NCBI GenBank assembly: GCA_015501605.1
Contig: JADNRZ010000013.1
Coordinates: 806,001 to 870,000, forward strand
DNA from: Panaeolus papilionaceus
Lineage: Eukaryota > Basidiomycota > Agaricomycetes > Agaricales
Length of the DNA: 64,000 bases
Reading direction: 5' to 3'
This document shows positions 11,016 through 22,838 of the stretch, piece by piece. Numbering within the stretch: the first letter of the stretch is position 1; each line of letters starts with the position of its first letter. The notes below the pieces were generated by a model. That model ran no database searches and was not told where the DNA came from. It saw only the letters and a list, made by a program, of their open reading frames with translations. The translations under genes were made by a program, and so were the position numbers.

Positions 11016-12577
11016 CTACCACCCTCGCGCGGCAAAGTTCTCAAGCGTATCTTTGGTAGTTTCGACGATGGTTTTGAAGGATATACCTAAAATTCTTTGC
11101 TCTTTGCTCTTATCGTAAGTGATATTGTAAACACGATCCTCTACCGGAGGAAGCATATCCGGGAATCCCTTGCTAAGCTTGTGAGAAGGAAGAGGGTTGG
11201 GTGAAAGCGAATTGGCTGCATCGACTATTCAAAAGGGTTAGCAGCTTGTCCAAACCACATAGCAGGATTCACTTACCGAACTCTTGCCAAATGTATCCAC
11301 CTGGATTTCGATTAGCTTGATTTGGCTCCTTAAAGTATATGTATATGAGCTCACCGGATGTGGTGATAATCCTCTCTCCGCCTGCTGCTTCTTTCTCCAA
11401 TGCCAGAACGTGCGCTAGAGCAGTATCCCGAACATCAACCCAGGAGCTCGAGAATGCCAATTGCTCCTTTGTCTTTGGGGTATCAGTAATGACGTTGTCG
11501 TACCAAGTCTGCAAAGACGTATTGAGGGATTTGAGGGACGATACGTCGTGTATGGGAGGCTGGACGAATGTGTTAGTTCAAATTGGTTTCGTGAGGAAAC
11601 TCCAGAGTTACGAACCCCGAAAACCTAACACATTCGAAATTTCAGTTCGCATGCAGACGTCCAAACAGGTAGTTCTATTCATACTCACAAATGGCGGGTT
11701 AATGACAGCAACATCCCAGCTAATATTATCCTTGTTCTGATTATAGAAGTCCCATACGCCTTTAATTAATCGAAAATGGACAATGGCTTATCAGAAAGTG
11801 TATTAATAGGGACGGCAGAAGAAAACATACTTCGTTCTGCGAGAGTTTTGGAAGCTCGATAGATTTCTATGGGAGCAGCTTTGTCTCCTTTTTCTTGAAC
11901 CTCTTTCACAGAGAATTCATTCCAGTCTGTCTCACTAAATCGAGAGGGTTGCGACGATGGAGTTATAACAGCGGCAATCGAGGAGGTGATGATAATGCGC
12001 TTGACGTTTGTCCTGGATGTGGAGGTGGTTCTAAGCATCAGAATATCGGGTGGATTAAAATATAGGTTCTATGACATACCCATGCTTCAAAATGCTATTC
12101 AGAATGCCAACAGTTCCCTTAACAGCTGGTCCAATAAGTTCTGAAATAAATCAATAGTTTTAGTACGAGGTTCAGTGCATAAACTGTTACTGTGCATAGG
12201 AACGTGGTATGCTTTACCTTCAGCCGTGGTCACTTTGAGATGGAAAGGAGAAGCAGTATGGGCAATTGCATCTACTCCTTTCACAGCCTCATCAAAAGCA
12301 CCGTCCTACACGATAACATGTTAGTGTGGTACTAGTTTTGGGAATCATCAACGGAGAATACAACCTTCGCAATGTCCTCAACTACCACAGCTTCGAACTT
12401 ATCGTCACCATACCCCAGACCTGCAAAGTATTTCTTCATAAAATTGCATTTATCTACATTCCTCGCTGTACCGCGGACAACGTATCCGCGTTCGAGGAGA
12501 TGTTGGACGACCCACATGGCGATGTAGCCATTGGCTCCTGTAACGAGAACCTTATCGTTCTTTTGGATGAGGGGCAT
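11016..12577 (-). CDS. SDR-B: NAD(P)-dependent extended short-chain reductase (353 aa)
   Basis: Exons 12577-12365, 12305-12218, 12140-12080, 12012-11831, 11759-11689, 11624-11616 (9-nt micro-exon, Val-Phe-Gly), 11559-11355, 11300-11277, 11224-11016. Exon lengths match SDR-A almost exactly and the product has the same length. The cofactor motif is [15 protein letters not shown], the active site YRASK, and the C-terminus [10 protein letters not shown] parallels TLEDFASRGW in SDR-A. I placed the exon 4 acceptor at CATCCAG rather than the earlier AG because it gives [10 protein letters not shown], in line with the paralogues. A and B form an inverted, convergent pair, so their 3' ends could overlap at the transcript level. 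Substrate unknown. Confidence 0.9.
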
Positions 12578-13108
12578 GCTTGCTGACTAGGAATTGGTTC
12601 CGAGACTGGAAACTCAAACGCTTTTAAAGTCTAGAGAAATATGATGCGCAAGTGATTCTCAAGTAATGACGGATAACAACAGAACGAGTCAAAGTCAAGG
12701 AAGCTTCGAAGGTAGACCTCTCATTAAGGCAGTGGTAAGCAAAACGATGCGATTTATAAGACTTTTCAAGAAGACGAGAGTAATCTATGTCATCATGGAT
12801 TCTGGTTTATTATAAAGAGTGGGAATCCTTGGTAACTGTTCCGTTCGCTTCGAATGATGACAAGAAACCGGTGTTGATAGAAAGTGGAATTAAGGAATGT
12901 GGTCTGGCAACGCTGAAAAGCGGCACTGTTTATAAGGAATTAGTTGAGGGCATATCGGAACAGGTGAGGGTCGAGAATTGGTCCGTTGGCTGATAAATTG
13001 CGTTCAAGCAGGATATAGACGGTCCACCGGCATACCACTGTTTCCACTGTATAAGTATGACGTCTACCCATAGGTTTGAGGAAGGCTTTACTTACCTGAC
13101 TCTTCAAA
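12578..13108. other. Intergenic, upstream of SDR-B
   Basis: The SDR-B promoter region, with a weak AT-rich CTTTTAAAG at 12621-12629. A + strand open frame at 12787-12993 has no recognisable motif and I do not call it. Confidence 0.4.
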
Positions 13109-13447
13109 ATGCTGCGCCCTCTACTAGTCTTGGCCCTTGGCGTTCTACTGTCCATAGACAGCGGGCGCCTGAGCGCGGCGACGATCAGTCGCGCGGATCT
13201 TCTTGACGAAACAAGGCGAGTTGTGTGTTTAGCCAAATGTCACCTCTAAGACAGGCTTGAACGTCTCGAGGAGGTGTAAAATAAGCCCAGCATTTTCAAA
13301 GGTCTCGGTCAGAGCTGGAGAAGCCTGAATGATGACCTCGAGAATGGTGTTGAACATCTTTATGATGATGTAACTGAACGGAGAGTTCGTATCGGGTTGT
13401 TACAAGTTGGTGAGGAAGAAACAACGAGTGGTGATGACTCGATTTGA
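13109..13447 (+). CDS. Possible small secreted protein (81 aa, tentative)
   Basis: An ATG opens a typical signal-peptide-like start (MLRPLLVLALGVLLSIDSG, then RLSAATISRADLLDETRR). If a 93-nt intron at 13220-13312 (GTTGTG...GGTCAG) is removed, the frame continues through an acidic segment (SWRSLNDDLENGVEHLYDDV) to a stop after SGDDSI. Without splicing, the peptide ends after 46 residues. The support is only the hydrophobic N-terminus and the open frame after the putative intron. The donor is not the preferred GTRAGT type, and no family is recognised. It could be a chance frame in a 1.5-kb intergenic region. Confidence 0.28.
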
Positions 13448-14106
13448 GTCCAGAAGAATTTATATAATACAGGGCAAGGAGTGTTCGATTTTCAGGCAAC
13501 CCTGATGCTGCGGCTCAACTTACCTAAAAATCCGGGTAGATTGGCCCAATTCAATAAAAACAAGTACACCTGCCAAAAGTGACAGTATCCCTTGCGGGGT
13601 CTGCTGCGGCGCAACACTCGCCATATTTAGGGTGACCATCGTGTATTCATGCTTAGAATGAGCTGCAGACTTCAAAAGGAGCTTCACACCCCGGTGGACT
13701 CAGACCGTCCTAGATGGACAAAATAGCAAGTGGAGCAAAATGGGCATTAAGTCATGAAATGAATTAGGTGAATCGTACAGATGAACGACAGAGAAGCTTC
13801 CGATAGGATACGTAGCTAAAGGTGGGAGATTAAAACAAGCGAACGAAGGAAATGCATAAATCAATGACAAACTGGAATAAGCAGAAATAGAGGGAGGGGT
13901 ATAACGGAGCAAGGGAGAGAAGGGAGGGGCAAATAGTTGGGTCAGGGGAACGAGAGGAGCTACATCATAGACGGATTATAGGAGATGAACGAGAGTGAAG
14001 GTCAATGATAAGGGGAGGCTAGGATACAAATTCTAGTAATCCAAAAAGAAAGCATCAAATCAAACAAAAAGCAACGAAGACACGACACCTCGCCTGTCAG
14101 GTTTCT
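13448..14106. other. Intergenic / 3' flank of the dynein gene
   Basis: A/G-rich on the plus strand (CT-rich on the transcribed minus strand), probably the dynein 3' UTR and spacer. The dynein frame does not resume here after its stop codon. Confidence 0.45.
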
Positions 14107-17100
14107 TCAAAACCTTCTGGCAGGGGCACCTCCCCCGACCAAGCCCTCAATGGAATGGCTCTCCAAGTCGTGACGGGCTTTCAAAATTGCGGCATGCATC
14201 TCCTTCATTGCATTTCCTAGCTTTCCACCGAATTTAACCAGAATCTCCCTCTGCCATGCGTCATACTTGGCATTAACTCTGGACTGGACTTGCTCGTACT
14301 CGATGATACACACGCCACCAAAGCTTTTGCTCGTCTCGCTCGTGTCAAAGGTTGAGCGAGCCTTTTTGATCTCCGTAAGAAGTTGTTGCCAGTGCGATAG
14401 TGAGTCTCCAAGGCGGGCGAAGACCTGGTCTGCTTCAAGATCCCAGAGTGATTGGAATTGAAGCCATTTGGAAACGTAGGCTTGGAGGTGTGAGATCTTC
14501 GTTTCAATGAGCTCAAAGGGTTTTGACAAGGCGTTATCGGGGAATTTGGTGAGCTGGTAAATACGTCACGTCAGTCAAAGCCAGGTAGGATAGATGATGT
14601 GAAGCAGCTTACCAGGGACGTATACGTCGTTTCTGCCGCGCTGGCACCTTGCATTTGCAGACCGATTTCGTAGCGTGAGCTTTGAATGCGCCGCAGACGG
14701 CACACAACACCTACGGAGAAGGTTGAGTACTGACCCCATTGCCAAAAGGCTAATAAACCTACCAAGCCAATCATGGAGTTGCTTGATCCAAGTCGCACGA
14801 GCATACTCTATCGGAGGATCCAAGAAGATGACTTGATTCTGTATCCGGATTTCGTGCACAATAGGCTTGAGTATCATGTTGTGCTCCATGAACTAAAACA
14901 GACGAAGGCTCGTCAATAACCGCTAAACCAAACTTGCGACGAGACATAAATTTACCTTCTCATCCTTGCCTCGCTTATCCCCTCTCCTTTTACCATCTCG
15001 CACTGCTGGCAAGTCCCTGCGATTATCCCCGTCGTCCGTTCTATCAAACTCTGAGCACCACGCTTGGATAATGTGTGTGAGACGCTGAAGGAGGATTCCT
15101 TCAATTCTCTTGTCCAGCTCTGCCACCCAGTAGTCCAGATTAGCGTAGCCTTCCAAGTTGAGTTTGTCGATCTGAGGTTAAATAGGTATCAGCAAGAAAG
15201 GGGAATGATGGATGAAGTAAACGCCATACAGCAGCCTGAATTCTCCCTAGCAGCTCCGAGAATGCTTCTGTCGTGTATGAGCACGTAGCAAGGTCCTCAA
15301 CAGCTCGTAGAATGTCTTTGTATAGATCAATGACGTTGTTGGTTTTGTCCTAAAAAGGATGAAAATGAGCAAAATGAGAAAAATGCTGACGAAAAGAACC
15401 TACCTGGAGAATAGACACAATCGACGCAAATTCGCGCACGAATTGGATGTGTCGGTTGTCCCTTCCATCAGCACTGGGAACGTATCTCGCCGTGTCGTAC
15501 TGATTGACAAAGTAATCCCAACGGATGTTCATACCTGATGACAGTCGCTGTGAGTAAGAAAAAAAAAGTAATTTGCAATGTAAAAAACAGCTCACCCTTG
15601 TTGATCATCCGCTGACTCTCATTCCTGTACTCCGCAACAAGCCACTCAATACCCTTATTATTTTCCACCAAATCTAACGTCTGCCCATACGTCCTGACCG
15701 TCTCCATCAAACTGACCGCATGCGGGTAAACCCTCTTTGCATCCTTAGCCATGTTCGTTGTCGTATGTGGCACCTGGAAGTTTAGCCACAGCAGATTCCT
15801 AACCTCCTTGAACAGGGTAATAATTTGAGGGTCGAAATTGACAGCCAACTGGAATCCACCGCCTCTCAGCCTGACAATTTCAAACAGCCTTCCATCCACA
15901 CCCAAATTGCGACGTCCGATTTCTGACAACCATGCCTCGAAGATAGGTCTAGTGTCCAGTTTTTTGCGGAATGCAGCTGACTCGGATTGGAGTTTTTGAC
16001 CCTCGGCGTAATGCTCCCATCCTTTTCCTAGGACGTCCTCAACGCGTTTCATGTATGTCTGAAGCTGCCTCTCAATTTGCCGGGCCCAAATGATCGCACC
16101 AGCGATTGGTGGCACATCGCGCATTTGCGACATGTGGTAGGCTTCGGAGAACCGGTATTGCGTTTTGAACTAAATATGGAGAATAAATTAAATGGAACAC
16201 AAAATATATACGCTGAACTTACTTTTTCGTGTAGGCGTTTAATATCTTCTTTCACCGAGTCGATGAGCTGTGTCTGATACTCTTGAATAGCACCACGAAT
16301 CTAAAGAAAAGATTGTAAAAAACGGAACCTGGCTGAAGTAGGCAAAATACACACCTTGGGTCTAACAAACAGTGCATTGAACTTGGAGAACACGCGGAAC
16401 ATCTCGTTCGCGTTTCTTGCCGTTCCCAGTCTGTCCCTCAGTCTCGCAATAATCTGGTTCTCCACTCTTGACACGCGTTCGTTGTACGCGTTTTCAGCAG
16501 TGACCCAAATCTCCGTGCCCTCTATGCATCCCATCAGTGATAATTCAACGCTTCCAACAAATTACAACTCACCAACAGAGACATCAAGGACATCAATGCG
16601 CTTCACCACCTCATATGCCTCTTTGACCTCTTCCTCCATGTCCATTCCACCAACTTCCATTCCAACGCCTCCAAGACCTTTTGTCGGGCCAGTCATGACA
16701 GCGAGCTGCTCATGCTGCTTCCTCCACTCTCCAAGATAGCGAACACGCTCTTGAAGTTTAGCATGGGCGGGTACGACTTTGATAGGAATGAACTTCTCGT
16801 TCCTCTTCCTCATAACCTCACGAGCGACATTAGTGAACTCCTTGATCTGGTCGTCCCATGCTCTGAAGATAGCCGTCGTCTGGTTGAGCAGCCGTTCAAA
16901 AGTGTCGTATGGTGTGTAAGGCAGTCGGTGTGATGTAAGGATGCGAAGTAACTGGTCGTTGAAGTCGCGTGAAATGGCTTCCACGAGTGGAAGTGCACGT
17001 CGGACGGGGTATGGGGACAGACGCATCTTGCGGTTAATATGACCGAAGATCAAAACGATGGATTCTTGGATTTTGTCGAGATCCGTCGCTGATAGCAGCT

Positions 17101-18326
17101 CATTGAGGGGGAAGTCTTTCATGAGCTGATTGTACTTGTGCACTGTACTTTATGAGTCAGGGTTATCTCAAAGGGGCGGAGGCAGCTTACCTAGATCCGT
17201 GGCATCTTTCAAACCAGTATCAGCGATAAAACTGACAGTGGCTCTGAAACGTTTTGCATTCCTCAAGCAGTCCATAATCATATTGACCTCGTCACTCCGT
17301 AGCTGTGCTTCAATCGCCTCAAGTGCTCGCTCCAAGCTTAGCCAAAAATTGATTTCTTGCGACGCCGTGCCCGAGGAAACATCACGAGTAAGTTTGGTGA
17401 CCGACTGAATAGACTTGATCCAAGCGTTTACGTGTCCATGTAGCGTGTTGAGGAATGTACTGTCATTGAGGAGCTTTCCAGGGATATGGGAGATGTTAGG
17501 GCGAGTACCCGTCGCTAGTGCCTACCCCAACATGTGTAAAAATAGATAAACGTAAATTATGGAGTCACAAACCCACCTGCTCAACTGCTCGCTGGATTAC
17601 AGGATGAATGATGAGATGAGTTTCGGGAATTTCTACGTTCTGTTGGAGGTGTAGCAGCGAGAGCTCAAGCTCTGCAAATTTTTTCTTGGTCATCGGAATA
17701 CCTAAGTGGCATGAATACGATATGTTGAATTGTCATAGGACATGAAAGCTCACCCATTTTTGTGTCACCTCCATCCTTCCCTGTCCCTCTCGCACCGACG
17801 AATGCATCAAACCAGGGCTTCACACCACAGCTAACGACTGCGTGCAAACTCTCATAGGGGGTTTCATCTCCTCCAAACAGATTTAAAAAGTGTAGTTGTG
17901 TCGCCAGAGGTGATGACGAATCCAAAGTAGCACCGCGTTTAATGAGGGCGATTGTGGTAACATATGAAGGGTGGTACGTGAGCTGTGGGGTGAGATGATA
18001 TCGGAACACTGTGCTAGAGTCCTCTGTCTCTGAGAATCAGCACATAAGCTGAACATCATCATAATTCAAGACGCACCTTCAGAAACCTCTTTCACTTGAA
18101 CCACATATATCACCCCTCCTGTATCCGCGGCAAATCGCGTGACTCTCTCCTCGAACTCATCATCAAAAAGCGAGTATAGTTCAGCTAGATCAACTCCGAG
18201 TACAGGTGGTAGAAGTCCTAGCAGGTATTTCTTGAACACTTCCGTGTCAAAGGAGGATGGTGCCGCCGCCTCAGCGGCTGGCGTCTGGTCGATGTGATTG
18301 GAGGACCCGTTTGTGTGCACCTCCAT
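14107..18326 (-). CDS. dhc1: Cytoplasmic dynein heavy chain, separate N-terminal tail gene (1170 aa)
   Basis: Fourteen exons: 18326-18077, 18029-17754, 17701-17577, 17521-17191, 17142-16573, 16521-16355, 16300-16223, 16169-15596, 15534-15404, 15349-15230, 15171-14956, 14892-14763, 14710-14613, 14553-14107. Every junction keeps phase. The product matches the DHC_N1 tail of cytoplasmic dynein 1: [15 protein letters not shown], the long helical middle, and near the end [20 protein letters not shown] and [13 protein letters not shown]. It then stops after GGGAPARRF, before the linker and any AAA+ ATPase domain. The tail dimerises and binds intermediate and light chains, so a separate motor gene must supply force. 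A two-gene dynein heavy chain is known in agaricomycetes (dhc1/dhc2 in Schizophyllum commune, needed for nuclear migration). No motor-domain gene lies in this window. Confidence 0.93.
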
Positions 18327-18384
18327 GATATCGAAAGAAAACCGCGTAAAGGCGGGTTCAACAGTCGACTATAATGATTTCCTC

Positions 18385-18718
18385 CTAATTTTTATGCTTC
18401 CTCAGAGCCTGAAAGGCCCAAAAACTGAGCGCTTGAAGATGTATTTCGTCGATGGGTCGTAATATGATACTGGCTGCTTTGTGGGTCAAATTCTCTGATT
18501 AAAACACAGTAAAATAGAAATATGACATGGCACATACCTCCTAAATGTACAAATGAGATGATAATCCGTTGAAAGAAAGGTTCAACGGAGACAGAGTTGG
18601 GGATAGGATTGTTGTTGACAGCCAAGAGCCAGGACGCGAATGCTATTTTAGCTTGTTTATTTGGGAATAAAGACCTCTTATGGAAGGACCCTAGCAACGT
18701 CCCTTGCTCAGAGCCCAT
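18385..18718 (-). CDS. Small hypothetical protein (96 aa)
   Basis: Two exons, 18718-18538 and 18494-18385, with a GTATGT donor and an AATCAG acceptor, give a 97-codon frame. If the intron is retained, the frame also stays open but reads a different tail. The sequence contains NKQAKIAFASWLLAVNNNPI and ends with HLQALSFWAFQALRKHKN. There is no signal peptide or known motif. It lies only 58 bp upstream of the dynein start on the same strand, so it could be an independent small gene, a 5' leader exon or an upstream open frame of the dynein transcript. I do not recognise it. Confidence 0.45.
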
Positions 18719-19139
18719 AGGGGCTTATTTAGGAGGCCAAAATAAATAAAAGCCTTCAAAACTTTCGAAAGAAAGATTCCACCAAGATATGGGGGTTGGA
18801 GCACCAGGAGTATCATTGTTTTTTCAGTGGACATAGTTTCACATTACAACTCTGGCAGGTATCGCACTCTAATAAACCTGATGCAACTCACCAACTTTAC
18901 GACCCCTGACCAAATTTGAGATTAAATGTTCTAATTTTTAGGATACACAAAAACCTTACAAGCGGGTCGAGAGTACAGAATCATATCCTACAGATAAAAT
19001 GAGACTACATCTAGCTATCGAAAAATACACACTAGTTACATACAAAACACGGATTAAACACAAGCCCAGGCCCAAAGATACATTCAGATCAGACTATCGA
19101 GAAAACCAATCAGAGGCACGATCTTTTCATTCGAATCTA
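18719..19139. other. Intergenic, AT-rich
   Basis: Spacer between two minus-strand genes. It carries the 3' flank of the tail-anchored protein gene and presumably the promoter of the small gene. No other feature seen. Confidence 0.4.
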
Positions 19140-19970
19140 CTATTGCGGTGATGCCATTCCATGATGTCCAACCTGCGCTGGGGGTTGATAAAATCGCTTC
19201 CATGCCATAAGCCCGAGCGCAGGCAGCAGCACAGCCGTGCCACCAATAATCAATCCCACCTTGACCGATGAAGCGACATAGGGATGAGCACGACGCAGCT
19301 GCTCCATTGCATCGTGTGCCAAGCTTGACACCTGCGGAGATACCAGCACTGATAAGTAAGAACGACGTCAACATGTCAGCGTGGCTCTTCACAAACTGAA
19401 TAAAAAATGGAAGCAACTGAAACAAAAACGTACTCTTCGCGGCTTCTTCTGTCAGATTGACGGAAATTCGAAGAAGGTAAAGGAAAATCATCGTTTAGTA
19501 AAGAAAAGAAAGAGCATGTCCGAGATACCGAATACCATTAACTCACCAACGATCCTCGTCAAGTCGTCTCTGAAATCCCTCCAATCCCAGAATCTAGTCT
19601 TCGCTTCTCTCAAATAGACATCCTTCCTCTTCTTCATAACCTCCTGAAGATCGCCTCGCAAGAAATAGATTGCCACGTCTGGGTATTGTTGCACAGGAAT
19701 ATCACAATCGCTCCCCGCTATCTCGATGTCATTGAACCACCTCGGTAGATCACGAAGCGACGATGTGCTTGAATCAGGCGAGCTTGTATATGGGCTGGAT
19801 AGCATAGATGACGCCAGAGAAGACGATTGGGAAGCGAATGGAGTCGAAGCGGAGGGTGTGGCGCGGACGTTCGTTTCGAAAAACGGATAGCGCGGGACGT
19901 AGGCTGAGCTGATCCATTTGAGCAAGCGGTTCTCTAGCTCTTGGTGCGAGAGGGGAATTAGCGAAGGCAT
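19140..19970 (-). CDS. Hypothetical protein with a C-terminal membrane segment (215 aa)
   Basis: Exons 19970-19547, 19448-19434 (a 15-nt micro-exon) and 19348-19140. The second intron has a CTGAC branch site about 25 nt before its acceptor, and the joined frame reads TRIVEEAAKMLVSPQVSSLA. The N-terminal half begins with a helix (LSHQELENRLLKWISSAYVP), then a Ser-rich linker, then a folded-looking block (WFNDIEIAGSDCDIPVQQYP, ending RFWDWRDFRDDL). One hydrophobic span (VKVGLIIGGTAVLLPALGLM) lies about 25 residues from the C-terminus, as in tail-anchored proteins. Family not recognised. Other readings of the 3' half without the micro-exon lose the membrane helix. Confidence 0.7.
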
Positions 19971-21198
19971 ATCGGAAAAAAAGTCAAAAAAAAGATGAAG
20001 AGTAAAGGGGCAGAAAAATACTGATCGCCCCTCAAAAAATGGAGGGTTTAAATAAGATCACCAAAGAGAACGAGAGGCACGATTAATCCGTGTGAGGTCC
20101 CCGAAGGAGTAATTAAGACTAATTTCTTCTTGCATATATATACATACCACTGCACGCTACGTGAGTCTGTCAATGGGGTATGGTTGTGCAGATGTGCAGA
20201 TGCATGCTTCATACATCAAATTGATTATTATTGGGGCGGAGTTTTATGATCTGAACGAAATATCTCGAACCTTGGAAAGAATAGATCACCGGTTGCACAG
20301 CCCTGTCCAGGTGGAACACCCGAAACCTCGCGAAATTCAAGGCATGGTACTGGATGTACCTGATAAATACCCACTGGTGTCCGTTATCCAGATAGGTAAA
20401 CTGGCATCAATATCAAATTATGGGGTGGAGAAGCAGATGGTAGTGGCGGCCCGCAACACCTCGAGGCTCAGAATCGCCCATACTTAGTTCCAATCGTATG
20501 TTTGAGCTGATATAGCGCAAGCACCCAAGTCCATCCGTGATCATCGAAATCACGGAGATAACGAAGATGCATCGAAGTCTATGTTTTCAGCAGAATTGTA
20601 TGATGGCAGCGTTATTCAGAGTCATCCTCCTATTTTCGTCCAGATACAAGATTCAGGATCAGTCATCCCACTTACCTCGTGGTTCTATCCGGCGGGTAGC
20701 TCCACGAATTGCCTGGTAAATATGTGGTATACCGGTTGTACAGCTGACGCGTTTATTGCTTGACGTTCCCGGCTTGAACACGTATGTGTAATTGGTTTCT
20801 ATCGAAAGCGATCAGCAGACATACACAGGCACACTAAAAAGCTACCGAACCATTCAGCTGCAGACTGCCTGTTGCTTTACGAAATTAATCTGAACCCGGG
20901 AAGACCTTGACATAGACATAGCGTTGAATAGTTTAACCTTGCGAGGTACTGTGGGATCGCGAGCAAGGCATGATATTCAAGCTGGTAAAGGGCACATGAA
21001 AGAAGCACGATCATAAATTGAATCCAATTAACTCGTCTAGTACCCACACGATCTAATTTTTCATCAGCATAATTTTACACCCCGAGTTAAATCGAAAATA
21101 AATCAAGACCCCATGAAGACCAATATCGATCATCCCCTGAGTCGTTAGTCGCCAGCACCTCTAAGCTAAGGTGCAAGCATAAGACCACCATCGACCGC
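19971..21198. other. Intergenic region, no supported gene
   Basis: Upstream flank of the tail-anchored protein gene and 3' flank of the aminotransferase gene. An open + frame at 20161-20487 has no motif and no splice support. Nothing else seen. Confidence 0.4.
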
Positions 21199-22838
21199 TT
21201 ACTCGCAGACCACGCTCCATCCTTCAAACTCGATCTTGCCCGTCTGAATATCCGTAATCATCTTCCACATCGCCTGACCTACAGGTCCCAAACCACCATC
21301 GTGTGCCGGGAGGATGAGATCCTTTCCTTTCCATCCAATCTTTGAAACGGGTGCAACGATAACAGCGGTACCCACTCCAAAGGCTTCGAGGAGGGCATCG
21401 GCTGATGAGTAGGCATCGATCTCGGACATGGTGAGAGGTCGTTCCTCGATGATGATTTTCAGGTTGGGCGAGAGACCAGGAAGGGTGATCGTCCCCGCTG
21501 AGTGGGCGTGTGCGAGGGCTAGCGTTGATGCACGGGTAAGACCAGGAAGAATAGTTCCGTCCAGCGGGGGCGTGATGAGCTTAATCTCTGTATTCATAGA
21601 ATGCAACCGTGATGATCAGACTCAATGAAACGGATCAACCAACGATGAACACAACAGCTCACCATTCTCCTTTTCGCCCTTGGCCGCAACGAAAAAGTTC
21701 ATCGCTCCTACCTCTGTCACCTTCTCCTCTTTGCCCAACAACCACAGAATCTGCTCATACCCTTTTGTCAACGCATGTCTTTGGGGCAAGAAGCCAGGCG
21801 CGTAGTTGACGCCGAGCTTGTGTCCACCCGTTCCTCCGGGCCACGCGCGCACGCTTTCGCCCACAGCGAGGAGAGGAATACCCTTTGTGCCGTTCTTGAA
21901 GTAAGGTCCGGTAGGGCTGACGATGACGTAGATACATGAGGCATCAGAAGCAGCGACGCCGAGAGCTGAAAGACAAGGGCGATGAGAACACTAATTATAG
22001 CATAACCCGATAAAACCGATGTGTGGGGATAGAACTGGATAGGGGTGAAAGGGGATAAATTTTGAAATGACTCGTTTGGGAGGATGTGGGGCAGGTATTA
22101 AATGTTACGGAAGCTCACCGTCGCGTGTACCAATGATGGTGGGGCGAATGTAGAGACTGTAGCCAGGCAGAGTGGGGATCCAGCGCGACTCGACTTGAAT
22201 AAGACGCTTGATCAACGTGAGGAGTTCATCCTGGTCAAATGGCTAAAGAAAACATCAATCTTGTTACCCCACATTCAAAACCGAGAGATACACGTACAGG
22301 TAGGGCGACACGCTCGGCAGAACGGGCAAGGCGCGCCATATTCAGGTCAGGTCGGAACAGCCTGGCTTCGCCATTAGGACCAATATACGCCTTTGATCAC
22401 CAGGTCAGAAATGGGCAGACAGTGACACACGACTTCGGACGGACCTTCATACCCTCAAAAATGGTGGTAGCGTAATGTAAGCATGATGACATGGGGTCGA
22501 TTTCTAGAGGTGCGTAGGGCTTGATTTCTGGAGCACTCCATCCATGAATGGGGTCGTAGTTCACGACGAGCATATGATCTGTTTTCGTCTGTAATAACAA
22601 CTCAGCTACAACCATTCATGAGGAGAAAGAATAAGACATACCTGACCAAAGGTCAACGTTTCTGGAGCTGGTAGCTCTTTCAATTCATTGGCAAGCTTCA
22701 CGACAAGTTTTGAAGCCTATGAAGAGCACAATAATCAGTCCAAGTTACATCGAACAAAGCCATAATTAAACCTACGTCTAGTGGTGCAGGTGCGACGTCG
22801 TTGCTGGCTGCGTTTCCGTTGACTTTGGTGATAGCCAT
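21199..22838 (-). CDS. BAT2: Branched-chain amino acid aminotransferase (396 aa)
   Basis: Exons 22838-22776, 22716-22642, 22588-22445, 22390-22298, 22242-22119, 21965-21663 and 21587-21199 sum to 397 codons. This class IV PLP enzyme transfers the amino group of Leu, Ile or Val to 2-oxoglutarate. Visible signatures: the substrate-loop region [20 protein letters not shown], the PLP-lysine segment [11 protein letters not shown] (Lys near residue 216), and the cofactor-phosphate strand [13 protein letters not shown]. The N-terminus ([19 protein letters not shown]) lacks a clear mitochondrial presequence, which favours a cytosolic Bat2-type form; the symbol is by analogy with yeast and less sure than the family. 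It is transcribed divergently from the HRI1-like gene. Confidence 0.95.

Noticed and set aside
12012..12029. Alternative upstream acceptor for SDR-B exon 4
   Set aside because: It adds six residues (Thr/Ser/Arg-rich) not present in SDR-A or SDR-E; the CATCCAG acceptor gives the aligned GTNVKR sequence.
14107..14553. The dynein stop codon as a pseudogenising truncation
   Set aside because: All 14 exons are intact, and agaricomycete dynein heavy chains are known to be split into two genes; the downstream sequence shows no decayed motor exons.
20161..20487. A 108-codon + frame in the 20-kb intergenic region
   Set aside because: No recognisable domain, no codon bias, no promoter or splice context; probably chance.
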